From assembly GCF_018636735.1 (NCBI RefSeq), contig NZ_CP045200.1, positions 124,001 to 188,000 of the forward strand: 64,000 nucleotides of DNA, written 5' to 3'. Positions 30,382 through 39,753 of the stretch are shown one piece after another. This stretch comes from Erythrobacter sp. 3-20A1M (GTDB lineage: Bacteria; Pseudomonadota; Alphaproteobacteria; Sphingomonadales; Sphingomonadaceae). The notes beneath the pieces are model-generated. The model had not been told where the DNA came from. It did no database searches and worked only from the letters and a program-made list of their open reading frames with translations. Positions within the stretch are counted from its first letter, which is position 1. Every line of letters starts with the position of its first letter. The translations under genes were made by a program, and so were the position numbers.

Positions 30382-33120
30382 TTACGCGCTCACCCGCCGC
30401 ACACTCTGCGCCCGGGGCATGCGAGCATCCTCCATCAGCTCGACGAAGGTGCCGGAGGAATGGCGCGTCAGCTCGGTGTGGAAGTGCACGCCCAGCCGGT
30501 TCTCCTCGCTCCAGCGCGACACGCCCGCGAGCGAGAGATGCGGCGACAGCACAATTTCGAACTCTGTGCCCGGCGGCACGTTCCACAGCCCTTCGAGCAT
30601 GGCGCCCGATACCGAAATATTGCGGATGGTAGCGTCGTATTCGTTGCCTTCATGACGAACCCGTACCTTGCGGAGCATCGTCTGGCGCGGCGGACGCGAG
30701 GAACGCGGCCCGCGAGCGACCGCCGCCAGCCCGGTCGCCAGACGTTCACCCGCCGCCTGTGCGCTGAGAGGCTTGGCGTAGATATAGCCCTGAACGTGGC
30801 TGCATCCCTGCATCCTAACGAGATCCAGTTCGTCGAGCGTCTCGACGCCTTCCGCGGTCGTATCCATGCCCAGCGCATGGGCGAGACTCGTGATCGCCTG
30901 GATGATCGCGCCGTTGCGGCTGCCGGGGATCGTGGCTCCGCGCACGAAGCTCTGATCGATCTTGATCTTGTCGAACGGAGCGTTTCGTAGATAGCCGAGC
31001 GAGGAATAGCCGGTGCCGAAATCGTCCAAAGCCAGCCTCACACCGAGCTTTTTCAGTGCTGCGAACATCGTTTCCGTGCCGGTATCGTCGCTCAGAAACA
31101 CGCTCTCGGTGATTTCCAGTTCGAGCCGCGAAGGGTCGACGCCACTGTGCGCCAACGCGCTGGCTATAATCGCGGGCAGCTTCGGGTTGGCGAATTGAAG
31201 CGGCGATACGTTGACCGCGCACCGTACCTCCTCGGGCCACTTGGCGAGGTCGGCACAGGCGGTGCGCAAGGCCCAATCCCCGATCGACTGGATCAGGCCG
31301 GTATCCTCGGCGATGGGAATGAACTTGTCCGGGCTGATATTTCCGCGCACCGGATGGGTCCATCGCAGCAACGCTTCGAACCCGGCGATCTGTTCGGTCG
31401 CGGTTTCCACCACCGGCTGATAATACAGTTCCAATCCACCGGTGCTGATCGCATCGCGCAGTTCCTGCTCCAGCTGGCTGCGTTCCTCCGCGGCGCTGTG
31501 GAGGTCTGGCGAATAGAAATGATAGCGACCGCGGCCTCGTTCCTTCGCCGCGTATAGCGCGAGATCCACATTCCGGATCAGTTCCTCGCTTTCGGTTCCG
31601 TTTTCGGGTGCCAAGGCGATACCGATCGAGGCGCCGATCACCACGCGCTGGCCATCGATGGAATACGGTTGCGACAGCGAGTGGATTATCTCCTTGGCAA
31701 GGGTAGCCAATCGGTCGCGTTCGAATGCACCCGGTAGGATAACCTTGAACTCATCCCCGCCGAGCCGTCCTACCCGCCCCAGCGATCCGACGGCGTTCTC
31801 GAGCCGATGGGCGACCTGTCCGAGCAAGGCATCGCCCGCCGGATGCCCCATGGTGTCGTTCACGTGCTTGAAGCGATCGAGATCGAGCATGAGAAGCGAA
31901 CAAGCGCGGCCGTGCACTTGCCGTGCCTGCAGGATCTTCTCCAGCGTCTGCGACATCTGATGGCGGTTCGCGAGACCGGTCAGGGAGTCGAACATCGCCA
32001 GGCGAGACGCCTGCTCCTGACTGCGGCGTTGTTCCGTGAGGTCGGTGCCGAAGCCTCGGAACCCGCAGAAATTCTCGAAACTGTCGAAGATCGGACGCCC
32101 GCTGACCGACCACCAGCGCTCGCTGCCGTAGGTCGGCGCCGCCTTGATGGGCAATTCGTGGAATGGCGATCGGGCGGACAGGTGGAAGTTTATGGTACGT
32201 TCGCTGTCGCGGGTCGTAACGTCGGGATCAAACAGGATCATGAAAGATCGACCGAGCAGGTCATCCTTCGTTACCCCCAGCCTTTCTGCAAGCGGATCGG
32301 AGATGTAGGTCATCTTCCCGTCCGCCTGTGTTTCCCAGAACCATCCCAGTCCAGTCTCTTCGTAATCGCGCAGAATGTCGATCGAGCGCGTCTGCACCCG
32401 CGCGTCGATCTCGACCTTCGTCGCACGCGATCGATCGAAACGCACCTGGAGGAACGCGATCGCTGCTCCTCCGCCGATCATTATGCCCAGGGCGGCTGCG
32501 GAGACGCCCGTCATATCGACTACTGCCAGCGGTCCCCATAAGGCGACCTTGCAAACGACCAGCGGAATCGGACGCCGGCTCATCAGAGCACTGGCGAATG
32601 CACTCGCACAGATCAGCAGGGCGCCGCCGATGGCGAGGTGAAGGTCCGCGCGAAACATCCAAAACGCGAGAGCGAAGCCTGTGAGCAGGCTGGGAAGAAC
32701 CGTCACCGCCCCGCCGATGACGGCGGTAGGCCCCTTCCCCCGGTCGCCTTCCAGCTCCCACGCATGCACCCTCTTCCCGAAATAGAAGAATCCGGAGGCT
32801 GCGAGCAGCATGAGGAACGGCGCGAGCGGTGGAAAAGCGAATGTCTCCAGCACTCCGATCAGGATCGAAAGGAGCGGCGCGATCGCCAGGTGGTGCCATT
32901 GCGAGGGCACCATTGCGTAGCGATCGAACTGTTCGGGCCGAGCAGCGTTGCCCTGGTTGGCCGCGGCGCGAGCCCGCCCTCCGCGATGCTTGACCGCCGC
33001 AACGGGCGAAATAGTCTCGTGCGGCAAGCCCACAGGGCTCGATGCGGGCTCCGCGCGAACACGCGCGCTCTGGCGCCCCGTCTCATCGTCCGATCGTGCT
33101 GTAGCTGGTGCGCCTCCCAT
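30382..33120 (-). CDS. GGDEF-EAL-PilZ cyclic-di-GMP signalling protein
   Basis: About 912 residues. Order: cytoplasmic head, membrane region of about five helices (roughly 90-240), PAS domain (about 265-385), GGDEF (intact RLGGDEF, no clear RxxD inhibitory site), EAL (FEALLRW, VNVSPLQF, LEITESV, DDFGTGYSS, AEGVET; all catalytic residues look present) and a C-terminal PilZ-like domain (Arg-rich RKVRVRH, then RNISVSGAML). It could make, break and bind c-di-GMP. ATG 33120 is chosen for GGAG six bases upstream and the absence of overlap with the reductase gene. Targets such as motility or biofilm are not shown here. Confidence 0.9.
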   Translation of the reverse strand: MGGAPATARSDDETGRQSARVRAEPASSPVGLPHETISPVAAVKHRGGRARAAANQGNAARPEQFDRYAMVPSQWHHLAIAPLLSILIGVLETFAFPPLAPFLMLLAASGFFYFGKRVHAWELEGDRGKGPTAVIGGAVTVLPSLLTGFALAFWMFRADLHLAIGGALLICASAFASALMSRRPIPLVVCKVALWGPLAVVDMTGVSAAALGIMIGGGAAIAFLQVRFDRSRATKVEIDARVQTRSIDILRDYEETGLGWFWETQADGKMTYISDPLAERLGVTKDDLLGRSFMILFDPDVTTRDSERTINFHLSARSPFHELPIKAAPTYGSERWWSVSGRPIFDSFENFCGFRGFGTDLTEQRRSQEQASRLAMFDSLTGLANRHQMSQTLEKILQARQVHGRACSLLMLDLDRFKHVNDTMGHPAGDALLGQVAHRLENAVGSLGRVGRLGGDEFKVILPGAFERDRLATLAKEIIHSLSQPYSIDGQRVVIGASIGIALAPENGTESEELIRNVDLALYAAKERGRGRYHFYSPDLHSAAEERSQLEQELRDAISTGGLELYYQPVVETATEQIAGFEALLRWTHPVRGNISPDKFIPIAEDTGLIQSIGDWALRTACADLAKWPEEVRCAVNVSPLQFANPKLPAIIASALAHSGVDPSRLELEITESVFLSDDTGTETMFAALKKLGVRLALDDFGTGYSSLGYLRNAPFDKIKIDQSFVRGATIPGSRNGAIIQAITSLAHALGMDTTAEGVETLDELDLVRMQGCSHVQGYIYAKPLSAQAAGERLATGLAAVARGPRSSRPPRQTMLRKVRVRHEGNEYDATIRNISVSGAMLEGLWNVPPGTEFEIVLSPHLSLAGVSRWSEENRLGVHFHTELTRHSSGTFVELMEDARMPRAQSVRRVSA

Positions 33121-33285
33121 AACGGCTCCATGACCAAAAAGCGTAATCAATCTCCTAACCTTCAGGCCGAAATAAAACGCGACGCTCGTATGGCTGCGAG
33201 AGGAAAGGCCCGAGCGCCCCGTATTTGTGTTGGATAGGGCAGGCGCGCATGACATACGTAGTGGCGATTGGAGGAATGCCGGACG

Positions 33286-34590
33286 ATGCTGCATATCGCG
33301 ATCATCGGTTCCGGGCCCGCCGGCTACTACAGCGCGGAAGCGGCCCAGAAAAAATGGGGCGATGACGTGCGGATCGACATATTCGATCGTCTGCCGGTGC
33401 CCTATGGCCTCATTCGTACCGGGGTGGCACCCGACCATCAGTCGATCAAGGGCGTGTCGCGCCGGTTCGAGAAAACCAGCCTCGGCAACAATGCCCGGTT
33501 CGTCGGCAATGTTACCGTGGGCGAGGATATCACCATCACGGAACTTGCCGGGCTTTACGACGCGATCGTGCTCGCCACCGGCGCACCGCACGATCGCCCG
33601 CTCGACCTACCGGGCAGCGATCTTGGCAATATCTTCGGCAGCGCAGAGCTGGTCGGCTGGTACAACGGGCATCCGCAATTCACCGCCCTCGCCCCCGATC
33701 TAACCGGCCGCCACGCCGTCATCATCGGCATGGGTAACGTCGCGCTCGACGTGGCGCGCATCCTGTCGAAGACGGAGGCTGAGTTCGCCGGATCGGACAT
33801 CGTCGGCCATGCGCTCGACCGATTGCGCGAAAGCCGGATCGAGACGATTACCGTCCTGGGGCGCCGCGGGCCGCATCAGATCGCGATGACGCCGAAGGAA
33901 CTGGGCGAACTCGCATCGCTCGAACGGGCCGAACCGCATGTAGATCCTGCGGATTTTCCCCCGGAGGAAGCGGATGCGGACCTCGATCCGGGAGTTCGCA
34001 AGTCGGTCGGTCTGCTGCGCAGCTTCGCGACGCGAGCGGAGGCCGAGCGCGGGACCAAGCCGGTCCGAATCGAATTCGACATGTTCGCCAGCCCGGTCGC
34101 CCTGCACGGCGATGGAAGGGTGCGAGAGGTGGAAGTCGCGGAAACGCGGCTGGTGGATGGCAGGCCCGAACCCACCGGAAAACTCTATCGATTGCCCGCC
34201 GATCTCGTCGTCTCCTGCATCGGATACCGCACCGCCCCCATTCCCGAGGTGCCGTACGACGAGCGCCAGGGGCGCTTCGCCAACGATGAAGGACGGATCC
34301 GGCCGGGGCTGTACTGCGTCGGCTGGGCGCGACGCGGACCGACAGGGACGATCGGAACCAACCGGCCCGACGGCTTTGACGTTGTGGACCGCATCGCCGC
34401 AGACATCGGCTCCGGTTCCGACAAGGAAGGCCGCGCCGGATTCGATCGGATGGCCGAAGAACGCGGGCTCGACATCGTGACCTTCCGGGACTGGAAAAGA
34501 ATCGAGGAGGCGGAAGAGGCCGCCGCCCGCGAGGGCTCCCCACGGGAGAAGTTCGTCGATATCGAAGCGATGATCCGCGCAGGACGTTGA
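33286..34590 (+). CDS. Ferredoxin-NADP reductase, adrenodoxin-reductase type
   Basis: FAD/NADP oxidoreductase of about 434 residues, moving electrons between NADPH and ferredoxin, probably for a P450 or an iron-sulfur system. FAD motif IIGSGPAGYYSAEA at the N-terminus; YGLIRTGVAPDHQSIKGV is the family hallmark; the NADP site is VIIGMGNVALDVARIL with TVLGRRGPHQ; GWARRGPTGTIGTNRPD closes the FAD domain. ATG 33286 is used; GGAGGA lies ten bases upstream. Divergent from the c-di-GMP gene across 166 bp in which I see no other gene. No ferredoxin or P450 gene is adjacent. Confidence 0.88.
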   Translation: MLHIAIIGSGPAGYYSAEAAQKKWGDDVRIDIFDRLPVPYGLIRTGVAPDHQSIKGVSRRFEKTSLGNNARFVGNVTVGEDITITELAGLYDAIVLATGAPHDRPLDLPGSDLGNIFGSAELVGWYNGHPQFTALAPDLTGRHAVIIGMGNVALDVARILSKTEAEFAGSDIVGHALDRLRESRIETITVLGRRGPHQIAMTPKELGELASLERAEPHVDPADFPPEEADADLDPGVRKSVGLLRSFATRAEAERGTKPVRIEFDMFASPVALHGDGRVREVEVAETRLVDGRPEPTGKLYRLPADLVVSCIGYRTAPIPEVPYDERQGRFANDEGRIRPGLYCVGWARRGPTGTIGTNRPDGFDVVDRIAADIGSGSDKEGRAGFDRMAEERGLDIVTFRDWKRIEEAEEAAAREGSPREKFVDIEAMIRAGR

Positions 34591-34668
34591 CTGTTCAGGC
34601 GGAGAAACGATCGTCCGCCCGCCACGTTGGAAGCGAGTAAGCAAACTCTCCAACGACAGGACATCACC

Positions 34669-35682
34669 ATGAAAGCCATTCGCACCGGATCCCCTGCCGC
34701 ACTGGATACACTCGAAGTCTTCGAGATGGATGATCCGGGCGAGCCCGGCCGCGGCGAAATCCGGGTCGACCTGAAGGCCAGCTCGATCAACTTCCACGAC
34801 TATGCCGTCGTTACCGGCAAGATCCCGACGGACGGCCACCGCATCCCGCTATCCGATGGGGCGGGCGAAGTCGTTGCGGTAGGCGACGGCGTCAGCGACT
34901 TCGCAGTCGGCGACCGGGTGGTCTCGACCTTTTTCACGAAGTGGCAATCGGGGCCTTCCCCGGACAAGCCCGGGTTCGCGGACGTGCCGGGCGACGGCAT
35001 CGATGGCCATGCGCGCGAAGCTGTCGTTCGTCCGGCGAATTGCTTCACTTTCGCACCCCGCAATCTCTCTCACGTCGAGGCGGCGACCCTCACCTGTGCC
35101 GGTGTTACCGCTTGGCGTGCACTGTTCGTCGACGACGACGTCAAGCCGGGCGACACCGTGCTGGTGCTTGGAACCGGCGGCGTCTCGATCTTCGCGCTAC
35201 AACTGGCGAAGGCGGCGGGCGCGCGGGTCATCGCCACCAGTTCCTCCGACGACAAGCTGGAGCGGCTTCGCGCGCTCGGGGCAGACGAGACGATCAACTA
35301 CGAGGACTTGCCGCAGTGGGGCAAACGCGTCTCGGAGCTGACCGACGGGCGCGGAGTAGACGTGACGGTGGAGATCGGTGGACCCGGTACGCTCGACCAG
35401 TCGATCGACGCGACGCGCATGGGCGGGCACATCGCGCTGATCGGGGTTCTCACCGGCCAGTCGGGCGAGGTGGCGACCGCCAAGATGATGGGCAGGAACC
35501 AGCGGTTGCAGGGCCTGACCGTGGGCAGCCGCACCCATCAAATGGAGCTGGTCCGCGCGATCGAGGCGAACGGGATCAAGCCCCAGGTTAGCGATACCTT
35601 TGCGCTGGAAGACCTTGCCGACGCCTTCCGCCGCGAAGAGAGCGGCGAGCATTTCGGCAAGATCGCGATCGAAATCGGCTGA
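34669..35682 (+). CDS. Zinc-type alcohol dehydrogenase / quinone oxidoreductase family protein
   Basis: Medium-chain dehydrogenase/reductase of about 337 residues with an N-terminal GroES-like domain (SDGAGEVVAVGDGVSDFAVGDRV) and a Rossmann domain (VLVLGTGGVSIFALQLAKAAGA). It lacks the clear Cys/His structural-zinc cluster of true zinc alcohol dehydrogenases, so an NADPH-dependent quinone or enone reductase role is as likely. ATG 34669 has AGGA upstream. It ends 20 bp from the converging dnaN, with a hairpin between. Confidence 0.78.
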   Translation: MKAIRTGSPAALDTLEVFEMDDPGEPGRGEIRVDLKASSINFHDYAVVTGKIPTDGHRIPLSDGAGEVVAVGDGVSDFAVGDRVVSTFFTKWQSGPSPDKPGFADVPGDGIDGHAREAVVRPANCFTFAPRNLSHVEAATLTCAGVTAWRALFVDDDVKPGDTVLVLGTGGVSIFALQLAKAAGARVIATSSSDDKLERLRALGADETINYEDLPQWGKRVSELTDGRGVDVTVEIGGPGTLDQSIDATRMGGHIALIGVLTGQSGEVATAKMMGRNQRLQGLTVGSRTHQMELVRAIEANGIKPQVSDTFALEDLADAFRREESGEHFGKIAIEIG

Positions 35683-35688
35683 GGCGAA

Positions 35689-35719
35689 ATGCCGGTGCGG
35701 GTCAGACCCGCATCGGCAT
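35689..35719. terminator. Hairpin between converging genes
   Basis: ATGCCGGTGCGGGT (35689-35702) pairs with ACCCGCATCGGCAT (35706-35719) across a three-base loop, with one G-T wobble. It sits at the junction of the plus-strand dehydrogenase and minus-strand dnaN and overlaps the dnaN stop. No U-run follows on either strand, so an intrinsic terminator is not proven. Confidence 0.4.
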
Positions 35720-36829
35720 CAGCACGTAGAGCGCCGGGCTGTTCTCGTCCTTGCGGATGAGTGTCGGCGCGCCCGGATCGGCGAGGTGGAGTTCCACCGT
35801 GTCGCTATCGATCTGGCTCAGGATATCTTTCAGGTAGTTGGCGTTGAACCCGATCTCGAGCCCGTCGCTACCGTAATCGGCGGCGAGTTCCTCGGCAGCG
35901 GTGCCGTTGTCAGGGCTGGTGACCGACAGCGTGACCTTGTCGCTCTCGACCGCCATCTTGACCGCCCGGGTTTTCTCGGTGGCGATCGTGGCAACGCGGT
36001 CGACCCCGGCGAAGAAGCTCTTGGGATCGAGCTTCAGCAGCTTGTCATTGCCGGTCGGAATCACCCGGCTGTAATCTGGGAAGGTGCCGTCGATCAGCTT
36101 GCTGGTCAGGACCACCCCGCCCTCGCCGCCCAGCGTGAAGCGGATCTTGCTGGCCGACAGGTCGAGCTCGACATTGCCCTCGAGCGCTTCCTCCAGCAGC
36201 TTGCGCAATTCGGCCACGGCCTTTCGCGGCACGATGACGTCCGGCATGCCCTCGGCCCCTTCCGGCCGATCGATGGTGAAGCGTGCCAGGCGATGCCCAT
36301 CTGTGGCAGCGGCCTTCAGCACCGGGCGATCCTCGTCCGAAACGTGCAGGAAGATGCCGTTCAGGTAATACCGCGTTTCCTCGGTGCTGATCGCGAAGCG
36401 GGTGCGGTCGATCAGCTCCGCCAAGGTCTTGGCCGGAATCTCGAAGCTGGTCGGCAGGTCGCCTTCCACGATCACCGGGAAGTCGTCGCGCGGCAGAGTC
36501 GGCAGCTGGAACCGGGCGCGCCCGGCCTTCACCGTCATGCGATTGTCGGCCGTTTCCAGGCTGACCTGGCTGCCATCGGGCAGCTTGCGCGCGATATCGA
36601 ACAACAGGTGTGCCGACACCGTGATCGCACCGGGGCTTTCGACGCTGGCGGCGCTCATGGTCTCGACCACCTGCAGGTCGAGGTCGGTCGCCATGACTTT
36701 CACCTGTCCGCCTTCGCTCGCGTCGATCAGCACGTTCGACAGGATCGGAATGGTATTGCGGCGCTCCACCACGGACTGCACATGCGACAGGCAGCGGAGC
36801 AGCGTGGCGCGTTCGATGGTAGCCTTCAT
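35702..36829 (-). CDS. dnaN: DNA polymerase III beta subunit (sliding clamp)
   Basis: Ring-shaped processivity clamp of the replisome, 375 residues, three clamp domains. Recognisable segments include HVQSVVERRNTIPILSNVLI near 16-35, the middle AISTEETRYYLNGIFLH and the C-terminal end ALYVLMPMRV, the partner-binding pocket region. Length is normal. It lies away from dnaA and gyrB in this window; only a dehydrogenase and fabG are near. The 167-bp spacer to fabG upstream shows nothing I can name. Confidence 0.96.
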   Translation of the reverse strand: MKATIERATLLRCLSHVQSVVERRNTIPILSNVLIDASEGGQVKVMATDLDLQVVETMSAASVESPGAITVSAHLLFDIARKLPDGSQVSLETADNRMTVKAGRARFQLPTLPRDDFPVIVEGDLPTSFEIPAKTLAELIDRTRFAISTEETRYYLNGIFLHVSDEDRPVLKAAATDGHRLARFTIDRPEGAEGMPDVIVPRKAVAELRKLLEEALEGNVELDLSASKIRFTLGGEGGVVLTSKLIDGTFPDYSRVIPTGNDKLLKLDPKSFFAGVDRVATIATEKTRAVKMAVESDKVTLSVTSPDNGTAAEELAADYGSDGLEIGFNANYLKDILSQIDSDTVELHLADPGAPTLIRKDENSPALYVLMPMRV

Positions 36830-36995
36830 CGGTCCCTTTCAACCCCCTGATGCGCCGTCGCTGCGACCCGTCGGCCGGAATCGCCCGCGGCGCCGGAATA
36901 TTCTCCTACACCCTTAACGCTGGGTGCTCATGGGGCAAGTTCTCGTATCCGACCGACGGGCGAAGCTGGGGATAAGACGCAGGAATTCTGGTCGG

Positions 36996-37748
36996 TCAGC
37001 CCAGCATCGCCATTCCGCCGTTCACATGCAAGGTCTGCCCTGTGACGTAGCTGGCCTCCTTCGAAGCGAGATAGGCCACCGCCGCGCCGATCTCGTCGCC
37101 CTCGCCCATCCGCCCCATCGGGATGCGAGCGTTGATGGCATCCTTCTGCTTGTCGTCCAGCCGCTCCGTCATCGCGGTGCGGATCATGCCCGGCGCGACG
37201 CAGTTGACGGTGATGTTGCGGCTCGCCAGCTCCTGCGCCAGGCTCTTCGACATGCCGGTCAGGCCCGCCTTGGCCGCGGTGTAGTTCATCTGCCCCGGAT
37301 TGCCCGTCGCCCCGACCACGCTGGTGATCGAGACGATCCGGCCGAACCGCGCGCGCATCATCGGCCGCGCCGCAGCCCGCATCAGGCGAAACGCCGCCTC
37401 CAGATTGATGCGGATGACATCGTCCCACTCCTCGTCCTTCATCCGCATGGCGAGGTTGTCGCGCGTGATACCGGCATTGTTCACCAGGATATCGAGCTGG
37501 CCGAGGCTGTCGACCGCGGCGGGGATCAGCTTTTCCACGCTGTCCGGGCTGGAAAGGTCGCAGGTTATCTCGATGTGGTCGCCGCCGCACTCGTCCTGCA
37601 ACTGCTCGCGAAAGGCGCGCAGCTTGTCGCCGTTGGAGCCAGACAGCGCCAGCCGCGCACCCTGCGCGGCGAGCGCGCGCGCGATCGCGGACCCGATGCC
37701 ACCGCTGGCACCGGTCACGAGCGCGGTCATTCCTTCGAGCGAAAACAT
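36996..37748 (-). CDS. fabG: 3-oxoacyl-[acyl-carrier-protein] reductase
   Basis: NADPH-dependent reduction of 3-oxoacyl-ACP in fatty acid elongation. 250 residues: TGASGGIGSAIA loop, NNAGITRDNLAMRM (a FabG hallmark), SVVGATGNPGQMNYTAAKAG with catalytic Ser, Tyr and Lys, and the C-terminal QTLHVNGGMAM. ATG 37746-37748 is chosen over a longer upstream frame because it begins the conserved fold. It lies downstream of fabD with the beta-propeller lipoprotein gene inserted between; fabD and fabG are usually adjacent. Confidence 0.95.
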   Translation of the reverse strand: MFSLEGMTALVTGASGGIGSAIARALAAQGARLALSGSNGDKLRAFREQLQDECGGDHIEITCDLSSPDSVEKLIPAAVDSLGQLDILVNNAGITRDNLAMRMKDEEWDDVIRINLEAAFRLMRAAARPMMRARFGRIVSITSVVGATGNPGQMNYTAAKAGLTGMSKSLAQELASRNITVNCVAPGMIRTAMTERLDDKQKDAINARIPMGRMGEGDEIGAAVAYLASKEASYVTGQTLHVNGGMAMLG

Positions 37749-37773
37749 TGACGCAAACCTTTCGTGCTGCCCG

Positions 37774-39753
37774 TCAGTTGGGGCTGGCCCCCTCACGCGA
37801 CACCGGCGTGAAGTCAACCCGGCGACGTTCGACGATCCGCGCGCCGTCCTGGCGACCCTCGACGATTTCATAACCCATCAACGCGAAAACCAAGTTGCCG
37901 ATGAAGATCGGGCGGGCGTTACCGTACCAGTCAGTGCACGACGCCTGGCATTGATCGCTTTCCCGGCCGTCGGCGTTTGCAACCGGCCGACTGTCGAGTT
38001 GACCGGCAGGCGAAAGCTTCCGATCGTCACGGCGTAGGAAAGCGATAGCTGACGCATCTCCAAGAAACTCACCCAAATCGTCGCGTAATTGCAACGATAC
38101 CGGGAGGCCGAGCATCCCGTTTGCTCCATCGGGCGAGCCCGGATCGGACCGATAGAAGAGTGCTTGGCTGCGGGTTTCTGCCTCTTCGGCTCGGGCCATC
38201 GCATATGTGTTCACGAGCCGTGCCGAACCGTTGGCACGATCGAGCGCGATGGATGAAAAGCCCAGGCCACCTGCTGCATCCGGACCGATCGCGACCGCGT
38301 CGTCGCCCAACGCATCGAAGCGCGTAACTCCGTGCGGCAGCTTGATCGTCGTCACCCACTGATGATCGAGCGGCACGATATAGATTTCGGGTGTGTTCTC
38401 TTCACGCCCGTAGGACCCGCTGGCGTAGAGCAAATGGCGACCGACATACCGATTGAAAAAACGATATCCATCGACCGGCGGCAATTCGCGATAATCGCCT
38501 CGTCTGGCATCGTCCGAACCGTCGCCAAGTCGGTCGAGCGATAAGTGGAGCAACATCGGCGTTCCGTCACTGACCTCGCCTCCCCACATGCCGCCGCCAC
38601 CGTCCTCGGCACGCGTCAGGATATCGATCGCACTTCCACCGTCCTCCCGGAAGGAGAACTGGTCGACAGGACTGCCTGCAACGCCGATGGCCCGGGGTGC
38701 CGATCCATCGAGCGGAATGCGATAAAGCATCGGTGGAATGAACGGCTCCTCGTCGAACGTCTGCTGGTTCAGCCGATTGATGCCATCGGTCCAGACGTAG
38801 GCTGCGGTTGAGGAGAAATAGAAATCGCGTCCCCAAGCCCCCAAAACGACGGTGGACCGGCAAGGCAGATCGGGACCGGAAAGCGAACACGATGTCACAG
38901 TATGAAACGTATCGAGTTGCCCGTTAGGCTTGGCAAGAACTGCTCCGGGCACGAAAAGCGTAGTGGCACCGGAATTGCGCCGAGCCTCCTTTATCGTCCC
39001 ATCCGCTTCGCGCGCGCGCACAGTCGGCAGCGCCGCTCGCCAATCTTCAAAATCGATCTGGACCGGGGCGTAGAAGAGCAACTCGTCCCCGATCAATCGC
39101 GACGCATAGTTGCGCGAACTGTAATAATCGCCCGATGTGAGGTAATGCGTGTCACGATAGGCGAAGCGACCCTCCGGCGAGATCGTGAACCGATTGATCT
39201 CGGTTCCGTCATCGCCGTAGGAATAGCCGATCACCACGACCTGATCGCCCTCGATCAGCATCTCGTCGTACCATGTGTCGCCCGGGTCGTCATCCCCCGG
39301 TGCAAATGCGTCGATGGCGTCGACCGAAGCCAATCCACCTTCACCGATCGCCACGCTGAACAGGCGCCCCCGGCGCAGCACGATCAGGTGATCGCCGTGT
39401 CGCTTGACGATGCCGCCCTCGTCAACTCCCACCTCTTGTGTGTTGGTGATCCCCGGCTCCTCGACGCGAGTGCCGGTGACGACCACCAATTGGCTCGTGT
39501 CCGCGCTGGGGGCCGACCCCGCATCGCTCAACACCGGCCCTTGCTCCACTGCCAGTGGCGCTGGGAGAGCCATCGGCATGGGAGGATACCGATCGTAGTC
39601 CTTCTCCGCCTGGGCGAAGTAGCGCGAGAGCTGGCGCTCCCCCCGAACTGCGGGCATCGCGGATCTCGCATTCTGATCGACAGATTCGCTCGTTGCACAT
39701 CCGGCCGTCAACGCCGCGAGCCCGAGCAATCCCAGTCTCAGCTTCCATCCCAT
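37774..39753 (-). CDS. Beta-propeller domain lipoprotein
   Basis: About 659 residues. A lipoprotein signal opens it (GLLGLAALTAGC, Cys near 18). Then comes TRVEEPGITNTQEVGVDEGGIVKRHGDHLIV, split here as TNTQEVGVDEGGIVK and RHGDHLIVLRRGRLFSV, the mark of the Beta_propel family (secreted C-terminal beta-propeller, distantly WD40-like). Function unknown; probably envelope-located. ATG 39751-39753 has AAGGGGGC upstream, so it can be translated independently. The fabD frame reads into it without a stop. It sits between fabD and fabG on the same strand, an unusual insertion in the fatty-acid cluster. Confidence 0.82.
   Translation of the reverse strand: MGWKLRLGLLGLAALTAGCATSESVDQNARSAMPAVRGERQLSRYFAQAEKDYDRYPPMPMALPAPLAVEQGPVLSDAGSAPSADTSQLVVVTGTRVEEPGITNTQEVGVDEGGIVKRHGDHLIVLRRGRLFSVAIGEGGLASVDAIDAFAPGDDDPGDTWYDEMLIEGDQVVVIGYSYGDDGTEINRFTISPEGRFAYRDTHYLTSGDYYSSRNYASRLIGDELLFYAPVQIDFEDWRAALPTVRAREADGTIKEARRNSGATTLFVPGAVLAKPNGQLDTFHTVTSCSLSGPDLPCRSTVVLGAWGRDFYFSSTAAYVWTDGINRLNQQTFDEEPFIPPMLYRIPLDGSAPRAIGVAGSPVDQFSFREDGGSAIDILTRAEDGGGGMWGGEVSDGTPMLLHLSLDRLGDGSDDARRGDYRELPPVDGYRFFNRYVGRHLLYASGSYGREENTPEIYIVPLDHQWVTTIKLPHGVTRFDALGDDAVAIGPDAAGGLGFSSIALDRANGSARLVNTYAMARAEEAETRSQALFYRSDPGSPDGANGMLGLPVSLQLRDDLGEFLGDASAIAFLRRDDRKLSPAGQLDSRPVANADGRESDQCQASCTDWYGNARPIFIGNLVFALMGYEIVEGRQDGARIVERRRVDFTPVSREGASPN

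Noticed and set aside
33121-33591. Upstream extension of the GGDEF-EAL-PilZ frame
   Set aside because: It would overlap the conserved start of the ferredoxin-NADP reductase and has no domain; ATG 33120 has a ribosome site.
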